From Pseudoduganella violaceinigra DSM 15887 (GTDB lineage Bacteria > Pseudomonadota > Gammaproteobacteria > Burkholderiales > Burkholderiaceae_D): a stretch of 64,000 nt of DNA. The notes beneath the pieces were generated by a model that made no database searches, had not been told where the DNA came from, and saw only the letters and a program-made list of their open reading frames with translations. A program made the position numbers and the translations under genes. Shown piece after piece: positions 1 to 10,192 of the stretch (position 1 is the stretch's first letter; every line of letters begins with the position of its first letter). Location: assembly GCF_000425385.1 (NCBI RefSeq), contig NZ_KE384358.1, positions 69,623 to 133,622 on the forward strand. The letters are read 5' to 3'.

Positions 1-76
<76 letters not shown>

Positions 77-152
77 GTTTTCGAAGGAGACAGAAGTATA
101 GCAGCCCTTCTTGAAATTGCAAATTCTATTTTGCAAGATTGACGAAAAATAT

Positions 153-1547
153 TTAGGCGAACTTGGCCAGGCGGGCTGCCACGGTGTCGCGGCCGAACAA
201 TTGCAATACCGCATCGATCGCAGGCGTCTGCAGCTGGCCGGCCACCATCAGGCGCAGCGGCATGGCCAGCTGAGGCATCTTCAGGCCGTGGGCCGCCAGC
301 ACTTCCTTGATCATGGCGGCAATGGCTTCCTTGGTCCACTCAACGGTAGCGATGCGGGCAGCGAAGTCGGCCACCGCCGGCTTTACCGCGTCCGTGTAGT
401 GCTGGGTCATCAGGGCCGCATCCGGGTTCGGCGCACGGTAGAACAGCAGCGCGGCGTCGGCCAGCTCATTGATGGTGTTGGTGCGGTCTTTCAGCAGCGC
501 CAGCACCAGCGGCAACTCGGGCGCGCCTTCCAGCACGCCGCCATCGGCCAGCAGCTTTGGCGTGACCAGTTCGGCCAGGCGGGTGTTGTCGGACTGCTTG
601 ATCCAGTGGTTGTTGACCCAGGCCAGCTTGTCGTAGTTGAACTGGGCCGGCGACGCGGTCAGGTTCTCCAAGTTGAACCACTGGCAGAACTGCTCCATCG
701 AGAACAGCTCGTCGTCGCCGTGCGACCAGCCCAGGCGGGCCAGGTAGTTCAGCATGGCTTCCGGCAGATAGCCCTGCGCCGGGTACTCCATCACGCTGAC
801 AGCGCCATGGCGCTTGGACAGCTTGGCGCCGTCGGAACCCAGGATCATCGGCAGGTGGCCGTACTGCGGCAGTTCGGCGCCGATCGCGCGCAGGATATTG
901 ATCTGGCGCGGCGTGTTGTTCACGTGATCATCACCGCGCAGCACGTGGGTGATCTTCATATCCCAGTCGTCGACCGCCACGCAGAAGTTGTAGGTTGGGG
1001 TGCCGTCAGGGCGGGCGATGACCAGGTCATCGAGCTCCTTGTTGGCGATCGTGATTGGGCCCTTGACCACGTCGATCCAGGTCACATCGCCATCCAGCGG
1101 ATTCTTGAAGCGCACCACCGGCTTGCGGTCGGCCGGGATGGCGGGCAGGGTCTTGCCTTCTTCCGGACGCCAGGTGCCGTCATAGCGCGGCTTTTCGCCC
1201 GCGGCGGTCGCCTTGTCGCGCATGGCCTGCACTTCTTCCTGCGACGAATAGCAATGGTAGGCGGTGCCTTCCTTCAGCATTTGCGCCACGACTTCGCGGT
1301 AGCGGTCCATGCGCTGCATCTGGTAGAACGGGCCTTCATCGTGATCCAGGCCGAGCCACTTCATGCCGTCCAGGATGGCCTGCACTGCTTCCGGGGTCGA
1401 ACGTTCCAGGTCGGTATCTTCGATGCGCAGTACGAAAGTGCCGCCAAAGTGGCGGGCGAAAGCCCAGGAATACAGCGCGGTGCGGGCGCCGCCGACGTGC
1501 AGGAAACCGGTCGGGCTAGGTGCGAAACGGGTACGGACTTGAGTCAT
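153..1547 (-). CDS. gltX: Glutamate--tRNA ligase
   Basis: Class I aminoacyl-tRNA synthetase that charges tRNA-Glu in the cytoplasm. The 464-residue length is normal for bacterial GltX. The N-terminus carries the [13 protein letters not shown] signature (residues 8-20) with the HIGH-type motif HVGG, followed by RIEDTD (41-46); the KMSKS-type loop is KLSKR at 242-246. An anticodon-binding helical region fills the C-terminal third. The gene stands alone, pointing toward tRNA-Ala and divergent from cytochrome b561; the 175 bp in between should hold both promoters. Confidence 0.97.
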   Translation of the reverse strand: MTQVRTRFAPSPTGFLHVGGARTALYSWAFARHFGGTFVLRIEDTDLERSTPEAVQAILDGMKWLGLDHDEGPFYQMQRMDRYREVVAQMLKEGTAYHCYSSQEEVQAMRDKATAAGEKPRYDGTWRPEEGKTLPAIPADRKPVVRFKNPLDGDVTWIDVVKGPITIANKELDDLVIARPDGTPTYNFCVAVDDWDMKITHVLRGDDHVNNTPRQINILRAIGAELPQYGHLPMILGSDGAKLSKRHGAVSVMEYPAQGYLPEAMLNYLARLGWSHGDDELFSMEQFCQWFNLENLTASPAQFNYDKLAWVNNHWIKQSDNTRLAELVTPKLLADGGVLEGAPELPLVLALLKDRTNTINELADAALLFYRAPNPDAALMTQHYTDAVKPAVADFAARIATVEWTKEAIAAMIKEVLAAHGLKMPQLAMPLRLMVAGQLQTPAIDAVLQLFGRDTVAARLAKFA

Positions 1548-1722
1548 TTCGAGTGGAATGCAGAAAATATAAAGGCGTTATTTTACCTGCAAAGAGCGTC
1601 GGGACCACTTCCCTGCTGGTATGCATTCGAGGCCGCATGAATACTGGCGTGCGATTAAAGTGGTATCCCATGATCGCAAAACCAGTTGACCGCCCACCCC
1701 CTCCGCACCGAAGCTTGGCGTT

Positions 1723-2265
1723 ATGGACACCACAACCAAGTTAAGCCGCACCACGATCGCGCTGCACTGGCTGATCGCCCTCACCATGCTCGGACTATGC
1801 GCACTCGGGATCTACATGGTGCAGACAGAATCCTGGGGCCTGTTCCACTGGCATAAATCGATAGGCCTGATCCTGTTTGGCTTCATCCTGGCCCGCGTGG
1901 CGTGGCGGCTGAAGCAAGGCCTGCCGCCGCCGGTGCGGGACGCCGCTCGCTGGGAACATCTGGCAAGCAAGACCGCTCATTGGCTGCTGCTGGCCGCGAC
2001 CGTGGCGCTGCCCGTTACCGGCATGATTTATTCGGGCATGGGCGGCCATGGTTTCGGCGTTTTCGGCTTGGAGATGGTAGGCAGCCACTACGAGGCCGGT
2101 AAAGCAGTAGCGCTCGACGCAGGCCTATCGGAGCTGGGGCAAGCGATGCACAGCTGGATCGGTTACGGCCTACTGGCGCTGGCGGCCCTGCACGTCGGCG
2201 CAGCCCTCAAGCACCACTTCGTGGACAAGGACAACACACTGCGGCGCATGCTAGGCAGGTCCTGA
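1723..2265 (+). CDS. Cytochrome b561 family protein
   Basis: Inner-membrane di-heme b-type cytochrome of about 180 residues with four predicted membrane helices. Candidate heme ligands are seen in ALHW (His15) and in FHWHKS (around residues 41-46), with a further His in the last helix (AALHVG). Such proteins pass electrons between quinol and periplasmic or membrane acceptors; the partner cannot be told here. It is monocistronic and ends just before a large inverted repeat that probably terminates transcription. Confidence 0.9.
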   Translation: MDTTTKLSRTTIALHWLIALTMLGLCALGIYMVQTESWGLFHWHKSIGLILFGFILARVAWRLKQGLPPPVRDAARWEHLASKTAHWLLLAATVALPVTGMIYSGMGGHGFGVFGLEMVGSHYEAGKAVALDAGLSELGQAMHSWIGYGLLALAALHVGAALKHHFVDKDNTLRRMLGRS

Positions 2266-2266
2266 T

Positions 2267-2346
2267 ATAAAAGCCGGGGTCAGCTCTGGCAATCGGACAT
2301 TCGCTCCGCGCATGTCCGATTGCCAGAGCTGACGCCGGCTTTTTAT
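2267..2346. repeat. Long near-perfect inverted repeat, likely bidirectional terminator or REP-like element
   Basis: Arms 2267-2300 and 2312-2346 pair almost perfectly over about 34 bp around an 11-nt centre; the one clear mismatch is GGGGTC against GACGCC. The outer ends are A-rich on the left and T-rich on the right, so each strand reads a stem followed by T residues. It sits between the convergent cytochrome b561 gene and the DUF4399 gene. The core resembles dispersed intergenic palindromes of Oxalobacteraceae; that link is from memory and not checked. Confidence 0.8.
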
Positions 2347-2377
2347 TTGTAACTGACTTGGCTTTTTGCCGCTTTCC

Positions 2378-2764
2378 TTACTTGACCGTGACGGTGATGC
2401 TCTTCGACAGGCCTGGACCGTAGCTTTGGTGGGCGCCGTTGGCGAATTGCATGGTCAGTTTGTAGGTGCCTGGCGGCAGGGTGACGTCGGTTTCCGTCTG
2501 GCCTTTGCCGAAGTGCAGGTGGGTTTCGTCGAACGGAACCGATTCGCCGACCTTCATGCTGTCGCCGTTGATGATCAGGTGATGGTGACCGGTGTTGCTG
2601 TCCATCGTGCCGGCCGGCTTCACTTCCATGCCGGTCACGGCAAACTTCACCTTGAATGGGCTGCTGACTACCGCGCCGTTCTTCGGTTCGGTAAAGTCCA
2701 CGGACTGCGCCATCGCAGTGCCTGCAACCAGGGCCATGGTCAGGGCCGCGAGAATCTTTTGCAT
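2378..2764 (-). CDS. DUF4399 domain exported protein
   Basis: Small exported protein of 128 residues. The start at 2764 is chosen because GGAG stands 7 nt upstream and the protein then opens with a clean signal peptide (MQKILAALTMALVAG, cleavage after AMA). The mature part has the DUF4399 pattern: GHHHLIING in the middle and a THLHFGKGQTE segment followed by a PPGTYKLT strand. The clustered histidines suggest metal or ligand binding, but the family has no known function. It follows the YCF48-like gene by 10 nt and is probably co-transcribed with it. Confidence 0.85.
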   Translation of the reverse strand: MQKILAALTMALVAGTAMAQSVDFTEPKNGAVVSSPFKVKFAVTGMEVKPAGTMDSNTGHHHLIINGDSMKVGESVPFDETHLHFGKGQTETDVTLPPGTYKLTMQFANGAHQSYGPGLSKSITVTVK

Positions 2765-2774
2765 CGTTGTCTCC

Positions 2775-3833
2775 TTACTTGAGTGGGGTGCCAATGTATT
2801 TGACGATCAGGCCTTTCGGTCCGACCGCCCATCCGGCGCCGGAAGCTGAAAAGCCAACGGCGTTCAGTTTCGTTTCCTTTTCGATAATTGTCCAGCTTTT
2901 GCCCCCGTCCCGGGTGTAGCCCGAGCCGGCCAGGCCGACTGCGACGAAGGTGCCCCGCGCTCCCGGCACCGGAACCACCGCCGATAAAAAGCCTGTCGGC
3001 AGGATTTGCGCCGGCCACCAGCCAGCGCCGCCATCCGCGCTGATCGAGCCGTTCAGCGTGCCCAGCGTGGGTTCCTTGTAATCGCCGCCAACCACCAGGC
3101 CGCGCCGGTTGCCGTCGAAAGCGACGGAGAAGGCGCCTTTGCTCGGTGCCGTAGCAGGAATTTGCAGCGTGACCGCTTGCCAGTTATGTCCGCGGTCTAC
3201 GGAACGGAACAAGCGCGCCTGGCCGGCGCCGCCGGTGACAAACCAGGCGTCGCCAAGGCCGCCCACGCTCAGGCAGGTGCCGCTGGCGGCGAATGCGCCT
3301 TCCTGCGGCAATGCGGCCAATCCTGTCGGGTTTTCAACCGGCCGCCAGCTTTCGCCGCCGTCGGTCGTCACTAGAACCTGGAACGCGCCGCGCACCGGAT
3401 CGCCGAAGACGATGCCGTTATGGGCATCCCAGAATGCCATGGCGTCCCAGAAGCCTTCCGGCTCCTTGTTCACGACCACCAGTTGCCATGAGAGGCCGCC
3501 GTTCCGGGTGCGGTACATGCGCGAAGCCTCCCCGGGCCCGGCACCCATCACGATTGCATTCTTGTCGTCGAAGGCCTCGATGTCGCGGAAGTCGATGGTT
3601 TCCGCGCCTGGGACGGTCATCAGGTCCCAGTGTTCACCGTCCGCCGTGCGCAGGACAGTCCCCTTGGCGCCGCTGGCCCATGCAACCTGATCGCTCAGGA
3701 CCGACAGTCCGCGCAACTCAGCGTCGCCAGCGTGGGGCTGTGGCAGCCATCCCTTTGCCGGCGCATCCGGGACCGGTTGCGTCGAGCAAGCGGTCAACGC
3801 GGCCAGCGCCGCACAGGTCAAGGCGCGCCGCAT
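2775..3833 (-). CDS. YCF48/BNR-type beta-propeller lipoprotein
   Basis: 352 residues with an N-terminal lipoprotein signal; the lipobox LTAC places the acylated Cys near residue 16. The body contains repeated propeller-blade motifs such as TRNGGLSWQ, TTDGGESWR, VDRGHNWQ and TRDGGKSWT, as in YCF48/HCF136 and BNR-repeat sialidase-like proteins. In non-photosynthetic bacteria these are envelope proteins of unclear role. Its ATG overlaps the apbC stop (TGATG), implying translational coupling. Confidence 0.85.
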   Translation of the reverse strand: MRRALTCAALAALTACSTQPVPDAPAKGWLPQPHAGDAELRGLSVLSDQVAWASGAKGTVLRTADGEHWDLMTVPGAETIDFRDIEAFDDKNAIVMGAGPGEASRMYRTRNGGLSWQLVVVNKEPEGFWDAMAFWDAHNGIVFGDPVRGAFQVLVTTDGGESWRPVENPTGLAALPQEGAFAASGTCLSVGGLGDAWFVTGGAGQARLFRSVDRGHNWQAVTLQIPATAPSKGAFSVAFDGNRRGLVVGGDYKEPTLGTLNGSISADGGAGWWPAQILPTGFLSAVVPVPGARGTFVAVGLAGSGYTRDGGKSWTIIEKETKLNAVGFSASGAGWAVGPKGLIVKYIGTPLK

Positions 3834-4915
3834 CAGTCGTGCTTGATGACGATGCTAGGGAACTTGCTGCTCATATCCTTGGCTTTTTCGGCCACCTTCA
3901 CGGCCACCTTGCGTGCGATCGCCTTGTAGATTGCAGCTTCCGGGCCATCCGGCTCGGCCACCACGGTCGGCTTGCCGGAATCGGCCTGCTCGCGGATTGC
4001 CAGTTTCAACGGCAGCGCGCCCAGGAAGTCCACACCGAAGTCGGCGCACATCTTTTCGCCGCCGCCGTGGCCGAAGATTTCTTCGGTGTGGCCGCAGTTC
4101 GAGCAGATATGGGTGCTCATGTTTTCCACTACGCCGAGGATCGGGATGCCGACTTTCTCGAACATCTTCAGGCCCTTGCGCGCGTCCAGCAACGCGATGT
4201 CCTGCGGCGTGGTCACGATCACGGCGCCGGTGACCGGCACTTTCTGCGACAGCGTCAGCTGGATGTCGCCGGTACCAGGCGGCATATCCACAATCAGGTA
4301 GTCCAGATCGCGCCAGTTGGTCTGCTCCAGCAGCTGCTGCAAGGCCTGGGTCACCATCGGACCGCGCCACACCATCGGTTCATCCGGATCGATCAGGAAG
4401 CCGATCGAGGAGACCTGCACGCCATGGCCTTCCATCGGGTCCATGGTCTTGCCGTCGGACGTGGTCGGGCGGCCGGATACGCCCAGCATCATCGGCTGCG
4501 ACGGGCCGTAAATATCGGCATCCAGCACGCCAACGGCGGCCCCTTCGGCGGCCAGCGCCAGCGCCAGGTTGACGGCGGTGGTCGATTTGCCGACGCCGCC
4601 CTTGCCAGATGCGACGGCAATGATATTCTTCACGTTCGGCATCAGTTTCAAGCCGCGCTGCACGGAATGCGAAATGATCTTGCTGCCGACAGTCAGATTG
4701 ACCTTCGCGCCCAGCGGCTGCAAGGCAGCCAGCACATTGGCGCGGATCGATTCGACTTGCGACTTGGCCGGGTAGCCCAGCTCGATATCCAGGCTGATTT
4801 CGCCGCTTTCGACCTTCAGGTTGCGGACCGATTTGGAGGAGACAAAGTCCTTGCTAGTGTTAGGATCAATTACTTTGGACAGTGCTGATTTGACGTCATC
4901 TACGGTGATACTCAT
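3833..4915 (-). CDS. apbC: Iron-sulfur cluster carrier ApbC/Mrp
   Basis: P-loop NTPase of the Mrp/NBP35 family that carries Fe-S clusters to apo-proteins in the cytoplasm. The N-terminal 90 residues form a MIP18-type domain; the deviant Walker A GKGGVGKST lies near 104-112. The cluster-binding CxxC is in CSNCGHTEE, close to residue 265. The start at 4915 is preferred over 4927 because the upstream ATG overlaps the ribosome-binding site GGAG, which is correctly spaced for 4915. The gene is divergent from metG, an arrangement common in proteobacteria. Confidence 0.95.
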   Translation of the reverse strand: MSITVDDVKSALSKVIDPNTSKDFVSSKSVRNLKVESGEISLDIELGYPAKSQVESIRANVLAALQPLGAKVNLTVGSKIISHSVQRGLKLMPNVKNIIAVASGKGGVGKSTTAVNLALALAAEGAAVGVLDADIYGPSQPMMLGVSGRPTTSDGKTMDPMEGHGVQVSSIGFLIDPDEPMVWRGPMVTQALQQLLEQTNWRDLDYLIVDMPPGTGDIQLTLSQKVPVTGAVIVTTPQDIALLDARKGLKMFEKVGIPILGVVENMSTHICSNCGHTEEIFGHGGGEKMCADFGVDFLGALPLKLAIREQADSGKPTVVAEPDGPEAAIYKAIARKVAVKVAEKAKDMSSKFPSIVIKHD

Positions 4916-4997
4916 GCAATTCTCCATTGGTGATGGCGCAGTCTAGCGCATCCGCTGGTAAAATGCTCTTTTTATCCACCTTAATAGCGCATCAATT

Positions 4998-7160
4998 ATG
5001 ACTCGCAAGCTGTTCGTCACCACTGCCCTGCCATACGCAAACGCTGCCTTCCACATCGGCCATATGATGGAGTACATCCAGGCCGACATCTGGGTCCGTT
5101 TCCAGCGAATGCAGGCCGAGGGCGACGGTTTGCGCGAAGTGCATTTCGTGGGCGCCGATGACACCCACGGCACTCCGATCATGATCGCCGCTGAAAAGGA
5201 AGGCATCACCCCGCAGGAATTCGTGGCCAAGATCGCCGCCGGCCGTCCGCAATACCTGGACGGCTTCCATATCGCCTTCGATAACTGGTACTCCACCGAT
5301 TCGCCGGAAAACGTGGAACTGTCCCAGGGCATCTACCGCAAGCTGCGCGACGCTGGCCTGATCCAGACCAAGACCGTCGACCGCTTCTTCGATCCGGTCA
5401 AGGGCATGTTCCTGGCCGACCGCAACATCAAGGGCGAGTGTCCAAAGTGCCACGCCAAGGACCAATACGGCGACAACTGCGAGGTGTGCGGCGCCGCCTA
5501 CCAGCCGACCGAACTGATTAACCCGTTCTCGGTATTCACCAACGCCACCCCGATCCTCAAGCCTTCGGAGCAATACTTCTTCAAGCTGTCCGACCCGCGC
5601 TGCTTCGAATTCCTGCGCGACTGGCTGAACACCCCGGGCCGTTTGCAGCCGGAGATGGTGAACAAAGTGTCGGAGTGGCTGGGCGAAGCCGGTGAAAAGC
5701 TGGCCGACTGGGATATCTCGCGCGATGCGCCCTACTTCGGCATCCCGATCCCCGACGCGCCGAACAAGTACTTCTACGTCTGGCTGGACGCGCCGGTCGG
5801 CTACCTGGCGTCGCTGAAGAACTACTGCGGCAAGAAAGGCATCGACTACGATACCCTGCTGGCCGATCCGGGCACGGAACAGATCCACTTCATCGGCAAG
5901 GATATCGTCTCCTTCCACCTGCTGTTCTGGCCTGCGATGCTGCAATTCGCCAAGCACCCGACCATCGACCGCATGAAGGTTGCCGTGCACGGCCACCTGA
6001 CCGTGAACAACGAGAAGATGTCCAAGTCGCGCGGCACCGGCATTTCGCCACTGCGCTACCTGAACCTGGGCATGAACCCGGAGTGGCTGCGCTACTACCT
6101 GGCCTACAAGCTGAACTCCCGCGTCGAAGACCTGGACTTCACCGGCGACGACTTCGTGGCGCGTGTGAACTCGGACCTGATCGGTAAGTTCGTCAACATC
6201 GCCTCCCGTTGCGCGGGCTTCATCGCCAAGAAGTTCGACGGCAAGCTGGCATCGGCCCTGTCCGCCTCGTCGCAGGAATGGATCAAAAAGGCGCTGGTGG
6301 CCGAGAACGGCAGCGAACGCCAGGCATCCATCGCCGCCAACTTCGAGTCGCGCGAATTCGGCAAGGCCCTGCGTGAAATCATGGAAATCGCCGACGTGGC
6401 CAACCGCTTTGTCGACGAGAACAAGCCATGGGTGCTGGCCAAGGACGACGCGAAACTGGCCGAACTGCACGACGTCTGCACCGCCGCCCTGATCCTGTTC
6501 CGCCAGCTGTCGATCCTGCTGTCGCCGGTGCTGCCAGGCGTGGCCGCCAATGTGCGCAGCTTCCTGAATGATGCCGCCTTCACTTGGGCCGACACCGCCG
6601 TCGCATCGGGCGCCGCATGGCAGCCGATGCTGGGCCGTACCATCGGCGCTTACAGCCACCTAATGACCCGCGTCGAGCCAAAGATGATCGAAGAACTGTT
6701 CGATGCCCCGGCACCGGCCGCCGCCGCTCCCGCTGCAGCCGCCAAGCCTGAGAAGGCCGCCAAATCCAAGGCCCCTGCTGCCCCAGCCGTCACCGAGACC
6801 GGCATCGAAGTCATCGCGCCGGAAATCTCGGTCGACGATTTCTTCAAGGTCGACCTGCGCATTGCCAAAATCGTCAATTGCGAACATGTGGAAGGCTCCG
6901 ACAAGCTGCTGCGCCTGACGCTGGACGCGGGCGAAGGCCGCCACCGCAACGTCTTCTCCGGCATCAAGGCGATGTACCAGCCGGAAGAGCTGGTCGGCAA
7001 GCTGACCGTCCTGGTTGCCAACCTGGCGCCACGCAAGATGAAGTTCGGCGTGTCGGAAGGCATGGTAATGGCGGCATCGGCGGTAGATGAGAAGGCAAAC
7101 CCTGGCATCTACATCCTCAACCCATGGCCAGGCGCCACTCCGGGCATGCGCATCAGCTAA
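4998..7160 (+). CDS. metG: Methionine--tRNA ligase
   Basis: 720-residue class I synthetase charging tRNA-Met. HIGH occurs exactly at residues 19-22, a zinc knuckle CPKC...CEVC near residue 147, and KMSKSRGT near residue 338. An Ala/Pro/Lys-rich linker (about 573-600) leads to a C-terminal EMAP/Trbp111-type tRNA-binding domain (about 605-720) that promotes dimerisation. Length and order match the long E. coli-like form. Divergent from apbC with about 80 bp between starts. Confidence 0.98.
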   Translation: MTRKLFVTTALPYANAAFHIGHMMEYIQADIWVRFQRMQAEGDGLREVHFVGADDTHGTPIMIAAEKEGITPQEFVAKIAAGRPQYLDGFHIAFDNWYSTDSPENVELSQGIYRKLRDAGLIQTKTVDRFFDPVKGMFLADRNIKGECPKCHAKDQYGDNCEVCGAAYQPTELINPFSVFTNATPILKPSEQYFFKLSDPRCFEFLRDWLNTPGRLQPEMVNKVSEWLGEAGEKLADWDISRDAPYFGIPIPDAPNKYFYVWLDAPVGYLASLKNYCGKKGIDYDTLLADPGTEQIHFIGKDIVSFHLLFWPAMLQFAKHPTIDRMKVAVHGHLTVNNEKMSKSRGTGISPLRYLNLGMNPEWLRYYLAYKLNSRVEDLDFTGDDFVARVNSDLIGKFVNIASRCAGFIAKKFDGKLASALSASSQEWIKKALVAENGSERQASIAANFESREFGKALREIMEIADVANRFVDENKPWVLAKDDAKLAELHDVCTAALILFRQLSILLSPVLPGVAANVRSFLNDAAFTWADTAVASGAAWQPMLGRTIGAYSHLMTRVEPKMIEELFDAPAPAAAAPAAAAKPEKAAKSKAPAAPAVTETGIEVIAPEISVDDFFKVDLRIAKIVNCEHVEGSDKLLRLTLDAGEGRHRNVFSGIKAMYQPEELVGKLTVLVANLAPRKMKFGVSEGMVMAASAVDEKANPGIYILNPWPGATPGMRIS

Positions 7161-7162
7161 GC

Positions 7163-7642
7163 ATGGACATACTAGTTCGCGAAGCGACCACTGAAGATGC
7201 GCCCCTGATCGCCGAGCTCACGCGCAAAGCGTGGGCCGGCAAGGTCAGCGTCACCTCCAGCGGACACCGTGAAACCGCCGTCTACGTCGCCGACCATCTG
7301 CGCGACGGCGGCGGTTTTATTATGCTCGATGGTGAAACGCCGATTGGTTCCGTGCGCTGGCTGCCGCTTGATGCGGAACCCGATGTGTGGGAAATCCTGC
7401 GCATGGGTGTATTAGCCGAGTACCGCGGCACCAACCTCTCGCAGCACTTGCTCGAAGCCGTGATTCACCACGCGCTGGCCATTGGCATCGAAGAACTGCG
7501 CCTTGCCGTGCGCAGCGACCAGCCCAAGCTGATCGACTTTTACACCGCCTACGAATTTACCCTGGCTGAAGAATTGGAATATTCGCATGCCAACCCGCTG
7601 GAGCCGGCGCCATTGGTTATGCGCCGGATGTTGAAGCATTAA
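7163..7642 (+). CDS. GNAT family N-acetyltransferase
   Basis: 159-residue protein starting at the ATG two bases after the metG stop. The fold reads as a single GNAT domain: an N-terminal VREATTEDAPLIAEL strand-helix, then an acetyl-CoA-binding stretch (MGVLAEYRGTNLSQHLLEAV, about residues 80-99) with the R-G-x-x-L pattern, and a DFYTAYEF segment near the C-terminus. The substrate is unknown. It is probably co-transcribed with metG but has no visible ribosome-binding site, so expression may depend on readthrough. Confidence 0.85.
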   Translation: MDILVREATTEDAPLIAELTRKAWAGKVSVTSSGHRETAVYVADHLRDGGGFIMLDGETPIGSVRWLPLDAEPDVWEILRMGVLAEYRGTNLSQHLLEAVIHHALAIGIEELRLAVRSDQPKLIDFYTAYEFTLAEELEYSHANPLEPAPLVMRRMLKH

Positions 7643-7919
7643 AAATGGGTGATGCGGCGCCAGGATGAACCAGGGCGTTCCAGCAAAATGTTTGGCGATG
7701 CAAGTCCATTATTATTTGCGGCGGCGACAGGCTGGAACTTATTGCCGAAGGCCCGTTAGCCCTTGAATCTCCATCTATTTAAATAGTCCGCGCCTGCTGA
7801 ACGTAATTCCCCGTCACTTTGCACAGATATCAGCGCGTACTTCCAATCTACCCCAATGGTGACGCCACCTTATCGGCAAGCCTATGTCCGTTCAGCAGAT
7901 AAGCCAACTATTAGCACGA

Positions 7920-8042
7920 TCACGCCACCAATTGGCTAAAGAAAAGCGAATAAACAATGGGTTGCGGCGGCTTGGGCGGGGGCTTCTGGCAAGCCGTGAG
8001 CAAGATGGCCGCAGCCAGCGCGGCAAGGGGGAGGAAACGCAT
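7920..8042 (-). CDS. Small lipoprotein, 40 residues
   Basis: Minus-strand reading of 40 codons: a lipoprotein signal MRFLPLAALAAAILLTAC with a perfect lipobox LTAC (Cys18), then a proline-rich KPPPKPPQP stretch. GGAGG sits 5 nt before the ATG, an excellent ribosome-binding site. The layout (short signal, Cys, Pro-rich linker) resembles the tiny YgdI/LptM-type lipoproteins, but no family is certain. It lies 35 nt behind the EamA gene on the same strand. No gene is seen in the 277 bp between it and the GNAT gene. Confidence 0.7.
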   Translation of the reverse strand: MRFLPLAALAAAILLTACQKPPPKPPQPIVYSLFFSQLVA

Positions 8043-8077
8043 GGCAACCTCCGGCGCAAAATCTGAAAATATCAGAT

Positions 8078-8980
8078 TCAGCGCCGCGCTGTCGCACGGC
8101 CAGAGGAAATAACGATTCCCCCGACAATCAATAAAAACGCAAGCGCGTGATAGAGTTTTGGCGCTTCCCCAAGAATCAGCAAGGAAAGAAGCGCCGTAAA
8201 TAAAGGCGTGAGATTAACGAAGAATGACGCTACCGCAGGTCCGGCCTGCTGAACGCCGGCACCCCAGCAGCGGAACGCGATAATCGCCGGCCCGATGGCC
8301 ACATAAGCCAGCGCTGCGATTAATGTCCAGCTCCAATGAATAGCCGCGGCAGATATTGCCGCCTCGCCCGCGGCAAATAGTCCCGACCAGACAACGCCAA
8401 AAGCCACTTGCGCCAGCAAAAACCTCGCCCAGTGGCCGCGAATATGCGCCGGACCATTCGTGCGGGTTAATAGCCAGCTGTACAAAGACCAGGCGATCGT
8501 GGCCAGGATCATGAAAATATCGCCGCTCACCAGGCGCAATTCCATTAAATGCTCCCATTCGCCGCGCGCCAGGACCAGCAATACCCCCGCAATTGATAAC
8601 AGCGCGCCCGCAATTTGGCGGCGTGAAACGCCAGCACCAAAAAAGAGCCAGCCGGTCAGCGCCATCCAGACGGGCATCCCCGATGCAACCAGCGTCACGT
8701 TGATAGGCGTTGAACTCTGCAATGCCAAGTACTGGAAAGCGTTATAGAGCCCGATACCAAGCAGGCCCAGCACCGTGAAGCGGCGCCAGTTCGGCCACAG
8801 TCCACTATCCCGTCGGAAAATCTGCCCCGCCATAGGCAATAAAAAGACCAAGGCGATCGCCCAGCGCAGGAAGTTCAGCATGAGGGGCGGAACATCCTGC
8901 GCCACCATGCGCCCCACAATGGCATTGCCGGCCCACAGCATCGGCGGGATCGTCAGGAGGATGGCGGTGCGGGTCTTCAT
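8078..8980 (-). CDS. EamA/DMT family transporter
   Basis: About 300 residues with ten predicted membrane helices in two EamA repeats, typical of drug/metabolite exporters in the inner membrane. The start at 8980 (MKTRTAILLTIPPML) puts the first helix at the N-terminus as usual; the reading frame is open further upstream, but that extension is not transporter-like. The segment LQSSTPINVTLVASGMPVWM is the typical loop-helix of the first repeat. The substrate is unknown. Divergent from the porin gene. Confidence 0.88.
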   Translation of the reverse strand: MKTRTAILLTIPPMLWAGNAIVGRMVAQDVPPLMLNFLRWAIALVFLLPMAGQIFRRDSGLWPNWRRFTVLGLLGIGLYNAFQYLALQSSTPINVTLVASGMPVWMALTGWLFFGAGVSRRQIAGALLSIAGVLLVLARGEWEHLMELRLVSGDIFMILATIAWSLYSWLLTRTNGPAHIRGHWARFLLAQVAFGVVWSGLFAAGEAAISAAAIHWSWTLIAALAYVAIGPAIIAFRCWGAGVQQAGPAVASFFVNLTPLFTALLSLLILGEAPKLYHALAFLLIVGGIVISSGRATARR

Positions 8981-9132
8981 GTTGCCGGGAAGCATACTCG
9001 ATATTGCAATGGCGTGCCGGGCGTGGCTCGGCGCCCACGGCAGGGGAAGTTTTGCTTGTCGGCGAACTGGGCAGCAGGGAGAATGGGACGCAGCATGAGG
9101 CCTAAACAACAATATTAAGAAGCGACTCACAC

Positions 9133-10140
9133 ATGAAAAAACTGCTCCCGGCATTCGCCCTCACCCTTCCCTTCGCCGCATCGGCGCAAAACCAGGTGTC
9201 CATATACGGCGTGCTCGATGCCTACGCCGGCCGCACAGCGACCGCCAGCGCGCCACAGGCGGTCAGCGCCGTCAACAGCGGCGGCATGATCACCTCCTAC
9301 TACGGCTTTTCCGGCACCGAAGCCCTGGGCGGCGGCATGAAGGCGCAATTCCAGCTGGAAGGCTTCTTCCGTGGCGATACCGGCGAAGCGGGACGCTTCC
9401 CTGGCGAAGCCATGTTCGCCCGCAACGCGAACGTCGGCCTGGGCGGCGAATTCGGGCTGGTGCGGCTGGGACGGATCGGCAACCCGCTCTTCATCGCGGC
9501 GGGCCAGATCAACCCCTTTGGCCCATCGACCCGCTTTTCGCCGTTAATCAACCAGATCTTCACGGCGGCCGGCGGCAATGCGACGCTGGGCGATACCGGC
9601 TGGAGCAATTCGCTGCAGTACGCCTCCAACCCCGTGCACGACACCACCTTCATCGCCCAGTACTCGCTGGGCGAGCAGCCGGGCGCGCACAACAATAACT
9701 GGGCCGCCGTCGCCAAATACGTGGGCAAGGAGCTGGCGGTGACGCTGGGCGCCCAGAACGTGCGCGTCGGCCCCGGCGTCAGCGCCACGGTGCCGGAACA
9801 GCGCACCTACCTGGCCGCTGCCGCCTACGATTTCCAGGTGGTCAAACTGTTTGCCTCGTATTCCGACCACAACGCCAAGGTCAGCGAGCGCGAGGGCCAC
9901 TCCGTCCAGGCTGGTTTCACGGTGCCAACCCATGGCGGCGCCGGACGCTGGATGGTGTCCTGGTCGCGTCTGACAGAACAGGCAAAAGTAGTGCCAAAAT
10001 TCCATCGCGACACCGGCGCCGCCGGCTATGACTACAACCTGTCGCCGCGCACCGACCTCTATGCTGTGCTGATGTACGACAAAATTAGCAACGCTAGCAA
10101 GGGAAATACCTACATCGCGGGCCTCAGGCATCGTTTCTGA
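9133..10140 (+). CDS. Gram-negative porin (Burkholderiales type)
   Basis: 335-residue outer-membrane beta-barrel. The signal peptide ends at ASA; the mature protein opens with QVSIYGVLDAYAG, the hallmark of OmpC-like trimeric porins of Burkholderiales. It ends in a C-terminal phenylalanine (GLRHRF), the BAM recognition signal. The barrel shows alternating short strands such as LAVTLGAQNVRV and LYAVLMYDKISN. It mediates passive diffusion of small solutes. It stands alone; the 152 bp to the divergent EamA gene hold its promoter. Confidence 0.93.
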   Translation: MKKLLPAFALTLPFAASAQNQVSIYGVLDAYAGRTATASAPQAVSAVNSGGMITSYYGFSGTEALGGGMKAQFQLEGFFRGDTGEAGRFPGEAMFARNANVGLGGEFGLVRLGRIGNPLFIAAGQINPFGPSTRFSPLINQIFTAAGGNATLGDTGWSNSLQYASNPVHDTTFIAQYSLGEQPGAHNNNWAAVAKYVGKELAVTLGAQNVRVGPGVSATVPEQRTYLAAAAYDFQVVKLFASYSDHNAKVSEREGHSVQAGFTVPTHGGAGRWMVSWSRLTEQAKVVPKFHRDTGAAGYDYNLSPRTDLYAVLMYDKISNASKGNTYIAGLRHRF

Positions 10141-10192
10141 CAAGAAAAGAAGTTAGAATGTCAGCTGCTGAATCCCGTAATTTTTCCACGAT

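Noticed and set aside
117-136. TTGCAAA/TTTGCAA hairpin downstream of gltX
   Set aside because: Only 7 bp and AT-rich, no T run in the right place; too weak to call a terminator.
4992-6659. A 555-codon open frame antisense to metG
   Set aside because: Shadow of metG with low-complexity Val/Gly/His/Gln composition.
7643-7919. Intergenic stretch after the GNAT gene
   Set aside because: Searched on both strands for genes, RNA genes and strong terminators; nothing convincing apart from the adjacent tiny lipoprotein gene.
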